Shown here in pieces: positions 53,883 to 64,000 of a DNA stretch of 64,000 nt. The stretch comes from Kitagawia praeruptora. Lineage: Eukaryota > Streptophyta > Magnoliopsida > Apiales > Apiaceae. Position 1 is the first letter of the stretch, and the number at the start of each line of letters is the position of its first letter. The translations under genes and the position numbers were made by a program. The stretch spans positions 121,332,001 to 121,396,000 of the forward strand of contig CM075350.1 in the NCBI GenBank assembly GCA_037693485.1. Direction: 5' to 3'. A model generated the notes under the pieces. It was not told the DNA's origin. It saw nothing but the letters and a program-made list of their open reading frames with translations, and ran no database searches.

Positions 53883-56377
53883 ATGAGTTCGAATACACCA
53901 AAGACTACAGGAACGGTGAAAGTCCCTAAGTTTGACAAAGAGAATTACAACCTCTGGAAGAGAAAGATGCAGTTGTTCATCAAAGCATCTCATCATTTGT
54001 TTCCTGAGATTCTCAAGAATGGTCCATTTGTTCCCCAACAGGAGATTCCTGAAAAGACTGTTGGAACCACTACTATTCCAAGATCTTATGTGGCTAAGGA
54101 TCCATCCAAATGGACAAAATCAGAAAAGGACATGGTTGCCCTTGACAATCACCTCATGTTGCTGATTATAGATTCCATGGACATGTCAATGTTTGCAAAC
54201 ATTGCTTCATGTACCACTTCCAAAGAAATGTGCGATCACATTGAGGTGTTATGTGAAGGAACTGATGAGGTCAGAGAGAACAAGAAACAGATACTGGTCA
54301 CACAGTATGAAGCTTTCGTGGCACAGCCCAAGGAAAGCATCACTGAGATGTTTGAGAGATTTCACAAGCTAGTTACTGAGTTACAGATGAATGGCAAGGT
54401 TTACAGCACCAAGGAATTGAACATGAAGTTTCTGCTATCTTCACCAAATCATCTAGAGCAAAGGGTCATTTCTCTAAGGGAAAGAGATTTGAACAAAGTT
54501 ACATATGATGTGCTCTGTGGGGTTTTAAAAACTCATGAGCTTGAGTTGCTTCAGAAAAGGGCTATCCAAGCTAACCAAGGCAGAATGATAAACACATCAT
54601 GTGCCTTGATTGTCAATAAATTTATTCAAGACCTAGAAGCATCTACAAGCCAATTAAGGATAGAGGAGGTAGTAGAAGAGGAAGAAACTGAAGCTGAGGT
54701 AAGTGAACCTGTTGAGGAGAAGGAGGAAGATGAGTTCTATACTCTTGAAGAACTAGATGGGATGGAAAACACTTCATATGCTTTCATGGCCAGAAAATTT
54801 CCAAACATCAGATTTAAGAGGAATCAACCCTTCAAATCCAAAACCATTCATTCAATAGAAGCAAGGCACCTGTGAAACCAAACAAGACTAAGTTCAAAAC
54901 CAGCCATGTGGATAGGTCATCTGTAAGGTGCTATAGATGCAATGACCTAGGGCACTTTGCCAATGTATGCAAGAAGCCTAAAAAGAAGGATAGAGATTAT
55001 CTTGAGCTCGAAGCTAAGTATGAGGCCCTTCTGAAAAAGCAGACACGAGGTAAGGCCTACATAGCTGAAGGGAAGTGTTGGGATGATTCTGACAGTGATG
55101 GAGAGGAACAAGAATTTTGCAATTATGCCTTGATGGCCAATTCCAAGGATGACACATCTCCATCAGACCCTCAGGTACCATCTCTCACTACTATAGACAT
55201 GTCTGTTTCAGAGTATAAATGCATGATTGAACAACTATCTGTTGAGATGTTTAACATTCATACTAGTATGGCTGCTGCTAATGAAGAGATTACTAAACTG
55301 TCTACTAGAAATGAAATGTTAATAAAAAAGAATGAGGAACTTGAGCTAACTGCTATGCAAGTAGAAAACCTTAAGAAAGAAGTTGAATATCTGCTGAATA
55401 AGGTTTTGTGTGCTAGTCAGGTTGAAAAGGCTCTTAGGGATGAATTAGCTGAAAATGAATTCAAACTGAAAACCTTCAAGAAATCATCTGGTCTAGTGCA
55501 ATCCTACTGTGAGAAAATTGAAGCTAATCCCAAGGCTGCTATTGGACTTGATTATGGCACTCTTAAATAGAGAAAAGGCTATGCTGTCATTGAAGATGAT
55601 ACAGTTGTTCATAGGGAAGTGCCTCACATCTTGAAAAATATTGAGACTCCTATTTTTAAAGAATCAACATTTGAAATTGATGAGGATGCCTTACTCATCA
55701 AGCAAATGTTGAATGATGAGGATGAGGCACAATCCAATGAACAACAAGCATCTTCTAAGAGTGAGAGTGTCAAGTCAAAAGCCAAGGAGCCAGTAGGTAA
55801 TAGGTCAAGACCTAAGAAATTTGTTAAGTTTGTTTCAGCTGGGAAGAGTGAAGTTGAGAAGAAAGTGACTAAGAAGAAATAGAACAGAAATGGCAAGCTA
55901 GGGATTAACAAAGATAATAATTATGCTTATATGCCTAATGCCCCTAGGAAAACTTGTCAGAACTGTTTCAGTACCAATCATCTAACTCATGCATGCAAGA
56001 AACCTGTTGGTATTATGCCCAAACCTTTCTATGACTGCACTGTGCCTCTAAGACATAGAAATGCTCCATTTTGTGATAAGTTTGACTGTATGCCATGCAA
56101 TATGAATGTTATGACCAGTTGTTTTAATTTGAGAAGGCAATTCATTGATGGTTGTATCAGTCACAATTCTCACACACACTACACCAGGTCAAAGTCTTCG
56201 AGTCCTCCTAAAGGTAGGAAGGTACCTCTGTCACCTAAGTCTGAAACCTCAGGTTCTAAGACTTCTAAAAGTGACAAGAAGACTAACACCAAGAAAGGTG
56301 ACAAGCATGTTGTTTATGATAAAACTGTTTCTAAGTCACATGGACCCAAACTTGTTTGGGTACCAAAGGAGAAGTAA
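53883..56377 (+). pseudogene. copia gag, broken
   Basis: Starts MSSNTPKTTGTVKV and aligns throughout with the open gag at 12601-15099. A 7-bp deletion near 54845 shifts the frame, and CAG-to-TAG stops occur at 55568-55570 and 55880-55882. Both zinc-knuckle positions are intact here: CYRCNDLGHFANVC and CQNCFSTNHLTHAC, each CX2CX4HX4C. A coiled coil (IKKNEELELTAMQVENLKK) lies between. It ends WVPKEK-stop and overlaps protease in the -1 frame. Confidence 0.85.
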
Positions 56378-57882
56378 TACCTTTGTGTTTGCAGGGCAAA
56401 GAAAGTGAGAAGAAGGTCATGTGGATTTTGGACAGTGGATGCTCAAATCATATGACTGGTGATATGGCCCTGCTATCACAGTACGAGGAGAAGGCTGGCC
56501 CAATGGTTGCTTTTGGAGATGACAGCATGGGTAACACATTGGGATATGGCAAGTTGAGAGTTGGAAATGTCATCATTGAAGATGTAGCACTGGTCAAGGG
56601 ACTCAAGCATAATCTGCTAAGTGTTGGTTAGTTTACTGATAGGGGATCCAAGGTGGATTTTGACAAAGATGAATGTTTGATCACCCACAAGAAGACTGGT
56701 GACTTTGCTCTATCTGGAGTAAGGAAAGGAAGCCTGTTTGTAGCCAATATGGATTCTGCAAACAAGGACAAAATTTGTTGTTTTTACTCAAAAGCATCAA
56801 ATGAAGATTGTTGACTGTGGCACAAGAAATTATCACACCTGAACTTCAAAGCCATTAATTCTCTAGTCAAAAGAGAGTTGGTGAGAGGCATGCCCACCCT
56901 TGAGTTCTGTCAAGAAGGAGTGTGTGAGGCGTGTCAAAAAGGAAAGATGAAAAGATCAAGCCACAAGTCAAAGATAGTGACATAAATAACCAAGCCCCCG
57001 CAACTCATTCATATGGATTTGTTTGGGCCTGTCAATATTATGTCACTAGGAAGAAAGAAGTATGCCTTGGTAATGGTTGATGACTTTACAAGGTATACAT
57101 GGGTGGAATTTCTGGCATCAAAAGATGAGGCTCCACAAGTAATCATTGAGCACATAAAGAAAGTTGACAAGGAAGCAAAGGTCAACAATGCAAGTGTGAT
57201 TGCACTGAGAAGTGATAATGGGACAGAGTTCAGAAATGCCATGCTCGAAGAATTCTGCAAAGAGAATGGAATTTCTCAGTAATTCTCAGCACCAAGGACT
57301 CCACAACAAAATGGAGTTGTTGAGAGAAAGAATAGAACTCTGATTGAGGCTGCCAAAACAATGTTACTTAATGCAAAGATGCCTACATGTTTTTGGACTG
57401 AGGCTGTGAGCACTGCATGCTATATCCAGAACAGAACCCTCATCAACAAAAACACTGGAAAGACACCTTACAATTTGATGACTGGAAAGAAGCCTACTCT
57501 AAAGTAAGTTCATACTTTTGGAAGCAAATGCTTTGTATTGAAGGATAATTCTGAATATGTTGGAAAGTTTGATGCAAAAGCATTTGAAGGAATTTTTCTT
57601 GGCTACTCTATGGAAAGAATTGCATACAAAGTTTATGTCATCAGTCAAAAGAAAATTATGGAAAGCACGGATGTGACATTTGATGACAGCAAACTACCTG
57701 GACTAGAAGAAGCCAATGATGAAGATAAAGATCCATTGAAGTTTGATAATCTAGATGACTCTGATGAAGAGACTGAAACTGAAGTTGAAACTCAAGTTCA
57801 ACAGACTCAAGTGAATGATAATAAAAGAGAGGAATTTGTGCCAATCAACAGTGGAGAACTAGCATCCAAGACACACCTGTGA
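56356..57882 (+). pseudogene. copia protease, pre-integrase and integrase, broken
   Basis: Frame -1 to gag. Protease: WILDSGCSNHMTGD (DSG active site). Pre-integrase zinc motif: LWHKKLSH then CQEGVCEACQKGK (HHCC). Integrase core: HMDLFGP (first Asp), SDNGTEF (second Asp) and QNGVVERKNR (Glu), the D,D,E set that joins cDNA ends to host DNA. In-frame stops lie at 56629, 56812, 56983, 57280 and 57505, and the frame is lost near 57860-57880. The TAG at 56629 is CAG in the minus-strand copy; the TGA at 56812 replaces an expected Trp codon. Confidence 0.85.
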
Positions 57883-59627
57883 GCAGTGGCAACCTCACAG
57901 GGGGAGGAAATCAGGATGATCATGTTTTGGATGATGAAGCAACATCAAGAATGAGAAATCAGGCTGAGCACTCAAGGAAATGGGATGGATCATACACTAT
58001 AGAGCAAATCATTGGAGATCCTAATGCAGGAGTAAGGACTAGGAGAGCAACTCAGAATGAGTGTCTCCATGGTTGTTTCCTATCTCAGGTTGAGCCTAAG
58101 AAACTTGATGATGCACTGTTAGATCCAGATTGGATTATTGCCATGCAAGAGGAGCTGAATCAATTTGAAAGGAACAAAGTATGGGAACTTGTGCCTGCAC
58201 CAAAGAATAGAACCATTGTTGGAACAAAATGGGTTCTGAAGAATAAGATGAATGAAGATGGTGTAATAGTAAGAAACAAAGCAAGGTTGGTTGCAAAAGG
58301 ATACTCTCAACAGGTTGGCATTGATTATGATGAGACATTTACCCCTGTTGCTAGATTGGAAGCCATCAGAATATTCTTGGCATTTGATGCTCATTCAAAC
58401 TTTAAAGTTTATCAAATGGATGTCAAGAGTGCATTTCTGAATGGAGAGTTGGAAGAAGAAGTTTATTTGTAACAACCACCTGGCTTTGAGGATCCACACT
58501 TCCCAGAATTTGTCTACAAATTGCTTAAGGCTTTGTATGGACTTAAGCAGGCTCCAAGGGCATGGTATGATACTTTATCACAATTTCTTCTTGAAAATCA
58601 ATTCACTAGAGGCACATTGGACAAAACACTGTTTTACAAGAAACATGGTGATGATATTATCTTAGTTCAGATCTATGTGGATGATATCATATTTGGTTCT
58701 ACTAATGAGAAACTGTGTGAAAAGTTCTCTAAGCTAATGCATAGCAGATATGAGATGAGTATGATGAGAGAGTTGACATTCTTTCTTGGGTTGCAAGTTA
58801 GTCAAAGGAAGGATGGTATCTTTATCAGTCAAACCAAGTACATCAAGGATCTATTGAAAAAGTTTGATTTGGAAGATTGCTCACCTGCAAAGACACCCAT
58901 GGCCACTGCCACTAAATTGGATGAAGATGCTAAAGGCAAGAAAGTAGATATCTCAGTCTACAGAGGCATGGTTGGTTCTCTACTCTACCTCACTGCAAGT
59001 AGGCCAGACATCGTGTTTGCTACATGCTTGTGTGCAAGGTTTCAATCAAATCCAAAAGAATCACATTTGATTGCTATAAAAAGGATCTTTAAATATCTGA
59101 AGGGCACTCCAAACATGGGTCTATGGTATCCTAAGGACACAGGGTTCAATCTGGTTGGTTATTCTGATGCTGATTATGCTGGATGCAGAGTGGATAGAAA
59201 AAGCACCTCAGGTAGCTGCCAGTTTCTTGGACAAAGGTTAGTCTCTTGGTATAGCAATAAACAACAATCTATGTCAACTTCTACAGCTGAGGCTGAATAC
59301 ATAGCTGCTGGAAGTTGTTGTGCTCAAGTGCTTTGGATTAGAAATCAACTTAGAGATTATGGACTTATGTTGGAAAGAATTCCAATCATGTGTGACAACA
59401 CAAGTGCAATCTCTATAGTTGCCAATCCTGTCAATCATTCTAGAACAAAGCACATTGACATCAGATATCATTTCATTAGAGAGCATGCAACTAATGGAAC
59501 CATTGAGTTGCATTATGTCTCTACAGATAAACAACTAGCTGATATATTCACTAAGCCATCAGATGAAGCCACCTTCACAAGGTTGGTTAGTGAGATTGGA
59601 ATGCTGAATTCTTCAGATTCTGGCTAA
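57883..59627 (+). pseudogene. copia reverse transcriptase and RNase H, one stop
   Basis: Reverse transcriptase: WIIAMQEELNQFERNKVWEL, KARLVAKGYSQ, YDETFTPVARLEAIR, QMDVKSAFLNGELEEEVYL, a TAA at 58470-58472 in place of Gln, then PPGFEDP and the catalytic YVDDIIFGS. RNase H: GYSDADYAGCRVDRKSTSG, STAEAEYIA, MCDNTSAI and HIDIRYHFIREH, with its acidic residues present. The frame ends LNSSDSG-stop at 59627. The domain order with integrase first defines Ty1/copia. Confidence 0.88.
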
Positions 59628-60468
59628 GTGAATACAACATCTAGTTTGTTGCAGCAGTAAACACTTACTTTATCTAAATTCTCAATATTTTTGGAGTAAG
59701 TGTTGGCTGAAATATGATTTATAAATATTTCAAATCTGTTGCATATTTGGAAAATCATATTTTCTTGTTAACTTGAAATTTCTATGAAACTTTGAGAAAA
59801 TCACTGTTTAATTTGCCAGAATATTCTTAAATGAATATGGCTGGTGAATTTTAAAAGATAGTGATTTTTTTTTATGAGTGATGAGTATATTTCGATAAGT
59901 CAGACTTCTCGAGTGATTCACTATTCGACATCTCTAACAAGTCTCATTAGAGCACTCTCGAGTTCTCGAATAGAGTCTTTTAGAGTTATCGAATAGAGGT
60001 ATTCTTGACTTCTCGAATATAGTGTTTTAGTTCTCTATTGACTGAGTTCTCGAATACTATATTTGAGTTCTCGAATCATTTGAAAAGGCTGAATTCTCGC
60101 TGAATCTTAACCGATTTTGGATTTTTATTCAAAATTCAGAATTACTCATAAAAATATATTTTACCTAATTTAGAATTTATTCTAAGTTAGATAGCTGCCA
60201 GCTGTGAGTTTTCAACCTGCTTGAGTTATCGAATAAGCCTTTCTTGACTTATCGAATAGTTGTTTTCTACTTCTCGAATGCCTGACTTGTCGATACAAAA
60301 CATACACATAATCGACAATTCAAGTACTTCATACTTATACAATTTCACATCTATTCGATTTATTTCATTCGATTTCTCAAGCATCAAAGCTCCCAAAACC
60401 CCTGAAAACCCTAACTACTAAAAGCCAAATTTCTTCTTCAACCTTTCTCTTCTCTTCTTTCTGTATCA
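59628..60468 (+). promoter_or_regulatory. Spacer between pol and the third ORF, with TTCTCGAA array
   Basis: Non-coding. From about 59890 to 60300 it carries many degenerate TTCTCGAAT and TTATCGAAT motifs, five of them exact TTCTCGAA (59963, 60010, 60047, 60068, 60271). The LTR carries the same class of motif. The last 60 bases are pyrimidine-rich and lead to the ATG at 60469, consistent with a 5' UTR or splice-acceptor region for a separate mRNA, which is unproven. Confidence 0.5.
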
Positions 60469-63400
60469 ATGGCAACTGTGAAGTTCAACACCAATTTTAT
60501 CGCCCTAACCAGTGATGTTGAAGCACCCAATGCGAACTTCAAGTGCTTTGTAAAGTGGATGGCTGAATCATACATCAAGGATGCACTCTCTGCCAACCCA
60601 ACACCGTATCTAGACATTCTGGAACAGTTTTGGGGAACTGCTATTGTGGAAGTTGTAGCCCTGGAAAGCGCGATAACTTCATACATAATCTACTGCAAGA
60701 TTCAGGACCAAGAAATCAATATCACCACTGCAGACATGAATCAAGCACTGGGCCTACAACAAGAGTCATATGACATACTGGCCACGAATGCAGAGTTAGA
60801 AGAATTCTTTGAGTTCATCAACTACTCAGATGAGATCAATCTTGGAAAATTAAACAGGAAGAATCTGAGAAAGGAGTGGAGCTATGTGTTTGCAACTCTT
60901 CTTCAAGTCTTCACTGCCAGGAAATCAAGCTTTGATCAAATCAGTGCACCTGCGCAACAAATTGGCTATGCATTGGCCTATGGAAAGAAGATAGATGTTG
61001 GTCAAATCATCCTACAAGAGCTGTATGGGAGACTTGGTAAGAACACAACCAAGAGAGGTACTGACATTTTCTTCCCTCGCTTTATTCAATCTGTTCTTAA
61101 TTTCAAAAATGCTCAATTGATTGAACTGCTTGGGATAGATAGAAATATAATAGGCTATCCTAAATCCATGACCAAACTCATTTTTGGTAATTTGGAGATT
61201 AGGAATGATGTGGATGTAAGACTTAACATAACTCCCCATATGGAGAGTTTGTTTAGGACTTACCCCCATAACATGCCAACATTTGACTCAAAGTCACAGT
61301 TAGCACAGCCCAAGCAAGTAGAACAAAATGCTAACCCAGGGCTTGCTAACCAACCACCTCGACCAAACATTGAGCCAACTGCATCATCCTCTCAAAAGGG
61401 TGATGTTAGTAAAAAGGAGAAGAAGAGAAAACAGGTTGCTTCTGCACCTTTAACCATTCTATCTGAAGCAGCATTGGCTGTAGAATTAGAAAGTGAGGCA
61501 CCTGAGTCACCCCTTATCAGGCCAAAGAAGAAGGAAACTAAAACCACCTCTTCAGTCACACAAATGGCTGAAGTTGTAAAATCAGGGGCAAACAGTTCAC
61601 TAAATGTATCCTCTCAACAGGGTGCATCTATAGAATCAAGCATCCTCCCCAATGCACCTACCTGTACAGAGTCAGCACATGGGAGTGATAAGGCTGGCAC
61701 AACACTGAGTGGAGAGCATATCACATTTGAAACTCCCTCTATCTCTCAGGGGGAGTTGCCAAACTCTAATCTAAATGACACTTCTTTTCCAGAATCTACC
61801 ACTCAAATTTCTTTGCAGCCTGCCACTCAAGCAATTGAGGAGCAAGGCATTGATCATCAAGAATTCTTTTCTTTTGATGAGCCAATGAATTCAAGTGACT
61901 TGATGCATGACACCTTGCTCACCACCCAGGACCCGCATTTAGATGGTGAGGGAATGCATGCTGGGGCATCTCCTAATGACACCATCATAAACACAGAGGT
62001 TCCACTAGTCTTTACTAGAGACTCTGTGCCTGTGTCAACTGCTGGTGTAACTCATCCCACTTTTGTGGAGACACCAGTAGTAGAGTCAATCCATCCGGTT
62101 ACAGAAGTTGCATCTGTAACTGAGGAGTCTAGCTTGCCTAGCTCTAGCTCCGACTTTCTGTCACAATGGCTGAAGCTTGTGCAACATGACAGTGCTTCAG
62201 GATCAGGGTCTGTTCCACCACAATTGACGGTTGAAGCACTTCAAAGCTTAGTTGTGGATCAGATTCCTGAGTTTGTCAAGATTGCTCAGAACCTGGTCAC
62301 CTCCAACATCCCTAATCCAGACTATGAAGCCATTCTGCTATGCCATAGGGATGATGTGGAGATGCAGAAGACAAAGATAGTTGATGATGCTGAGAGAGAT
62401 GGCAATATAGATGCCTGGTTGCAAGGAAAATATGATATTACTCTTGATGAAGCACTTCAATATCTCAGGGAGGAATACATCACTTCACTAGGATCCAATG
62501 CCAAATCTCTGACACCTGGTGAAGTGTATGAGGCCATGAATGAGTCACACAAGGGATTCCTCAAGGCTGCCCACTATCTTGGAAAAGGAGTCAAATATGA
62601 GGTCAGCAGGGTGTGTGACAAGACAGTCACTAAGGTAGAAGAAATCAAGAGGACCTTTGATGCCAAATTCCCTCAGTTGGACAGTGTGTTTAAAGACCTC
62701 AAATACTGTAACACCACCTGCACCAAGATGGATCATGGGCTAGCACTGCTAAAGGATACTGTCACAAGTCTGGGGCATAAATTTCAATCTCTATCTGATC
62801 AAACCATAGACTCCAATGCCATGATGAAGACAATGTTCAAGAATTTATATGGAGACAGGCTGGTAACTGAAGTTCCAGTGCATGACATGTCTAGGTTTGA
62901 AGTGCAGAGACTTAAAGATCAATCCCTGTCTGGCTTCAAATCTACTGAATTGTTCAGCAAGGTAGATGCACTTGAAAAGGAGGTGGCTACTCTCACTAAG
63001 TCTAATGCTCATCTTACAGACAAGGTTGCACTTCTCAATGATCAGTTGGACACTCAAGCAACCACCACAGCTAATGTTCTTCTGCATCAGCAATCTATGT
63101 TGGCTGCCATGATGAAGCATATGGGTCTCCCTCTACCGGAAGAGTCTTCAAACCCAAAGGTCACTTCTAAAGCCTCTGTGCCTGACAACAAGCCTAAGGG
63201 GGAGAAAAGGATAAGGAATTCAAATCCAAAGGGGGAGAAACCTAAGGAGATAGGCATACAGATAAAGGAGGGTGGTCACCAAAGGGCTTCAAAATCCATA
63301 CCTAATGTGCCAGGCAAAGGAAAATCCAAAGTTGATGAGCCTCCTACCTCACTTCCAACTGTCACTCTACCAACTGTGCATGTCATTACTCCTAGTGGTC

Positions 63401-64000
63401 AGAAGCAATCTATCACAACCATAGTGGTTGCAGGGAGCATGCCAGTTGATGAACCTCCATCATTCAAATCTGAAAGTGCCAAGCCTGTAGAAGCTGAAGT
63501 CATTACTGAGGCCAAGCTACAAGAAGTTGCTAACTCAAATGTCTATCATGACACAGCCTTCTTGGAGTTTCTGAAAGCCACAAGGGAACAGGCTGGTGAT
63601 ACTCAGTTCTATCTGAGAGAGTTGAAGGAGCAGATTGACTACCTCACTATTATTCCTAGGAAATTCAACAACTTATGGTTCAAGGAGATAATGATGGTAT
63701 CTAAGTAAAAAATATGGCATTTGACTTTCAACACTCTACAAAGCCTAAAGTACTCAGAAGTGGATGTGTTCCTTGGACTGATTGAAAAAGGGAATGAAAA
63801 TAACAAGAGTCTCTTTGATGACTTAAGGAATGATCAACCCTCAAGGCTACCTGAAGTTATCACAAATCCTAGAACCATCATCTATCAAGCTACAACCAGA
63901 ATTGATGATGTCAAGCAGCTGATCATTCCTAAGCATCTAGTCCCTCAGAACAAACCCCTCATTATTGCCATCATTGAGAAGCTAAACAAGAAGAAGGGTG
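60469..64000 (+). CDS. Third ORF of the copia element, over 1170 codons, one stop, off window
   Basis: Starts MATVKFNTNFIALTSDVEAP, is open to TAA at 63706-63708 (1079 aa), then continues in the same frame to the window end (KIWHLTFNTLQSLKYSEVDV). Residues about 1-270 look globular, with NPTPYLDILEQFWGTA (about 43-58) and FFPRFIQSVLNF (about 201-212). A long Ser/Thr/Pro-rich, probably disordered stretch follows, then a charged helical region with a coiled coil near 827-887 (ALEKEVATLTKSNAHLTDKV) and a Lys-rich tail. No transmembrane segment or signal peptide is obvious, so env-like is only positional. Similar proteins lie beside copia pol in other asterid genomes, by memory. Function unknown. 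Confidence 0.7.

Larger units (their letters stand above)
52558..64000 (+). mobile_element. Ty1/copia element, plus copy, with extra 3' ORF (Sirevirus-like)
   Basis: Order: 5' LTR (52558-53836), tRNA-Met primer site, gag, protease, integrase, reverse transcriptase, RNase H, then a long extra ORF (60469 onward) that runs off the window. The 3' LTR is not included. Gag-pol has about ten inactivating lesions, so this copy is dead for autonomous movement. An extra ORF after pol plus a large coiled-coil gag suggests the Sirevirus branch (inference). Confidence 0.88.

Overview
The window is nuclear DNA of a flowering plant, most likely a eudicot. Three host genes with plant-type introns sit in a dense, nested landscape of transposable elements (TEs). 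I cannot name the species. The host genes, all on the + strand, are DNA topoisomerase I (19833-27203, 15 coding exons, 866 aa), a major-facilitator transporter with a 14-nt first coding exon (31198-36410, 467 aa) and a plastid allene oxide cyclase of jasmonate synthesis (41575-42791, 246 aa). Every exon junction I give keeps GT..AG borders and reading phase. They do not form a pathway together.

Layout. 1-10874: an Athila-like Ty3/gypsy element, its 5' LTR cut by the window edge. It has gag and protease but no reverse transcriptase, RNase H or integrase. It is inserted in a minus-strand Ty1/copia element (10875-16425), which also carries a 1.3-kb solo LTR (11088-12394). The copia element itself lies in one half of a hAT-like MITE. 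16690-18586: a CpG-rich element and an 819-bp foldback element with 9-bp target duplications. 18596-27203: the topoisomerase I gene, its introns holding small TEs and a LINE fragment. 27675-30480: a minus-strand Helitron with another CpG-rich element inside, a Stowaway MITE and a poly(A) retrosequence. 31198-36410: the transporter gene; its 3.5-kb first intron contains two abutting long-TIR (MULE-like) elements, one hit by a hAT MITE and the other by a SINE. 37019-41000: a second Helitron, a 350-bp tandem duplication and several MITEs, one nested inside another. 41379-42791: allene oxide cyclase with a G-box and TATA box. 43163-45820: a third Helitron carrying what looks like group II intron domain V of organelle origin. 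46069-48500: more MITEs. 48857-52557: a small non-autonomous LTR element in an LTR-internal-LTR-internal arrangement. 52558-64000: a second, plus-strand copy of the same copia family, decayed in gag-pol but with a long third ORF that is almost open and runs off the window.

The strongest leads are the 34-nt domain V-like sequence inside the Helitron, the gag-protease-only gypsy element, the near-intact third ORF of the copia family, the heat-shock-element-like TTCnnGAA arrays in that family's LTR and internal region, and the tandem non-autonomous LTR element. All calls come from reading the sequence. No database search was run.
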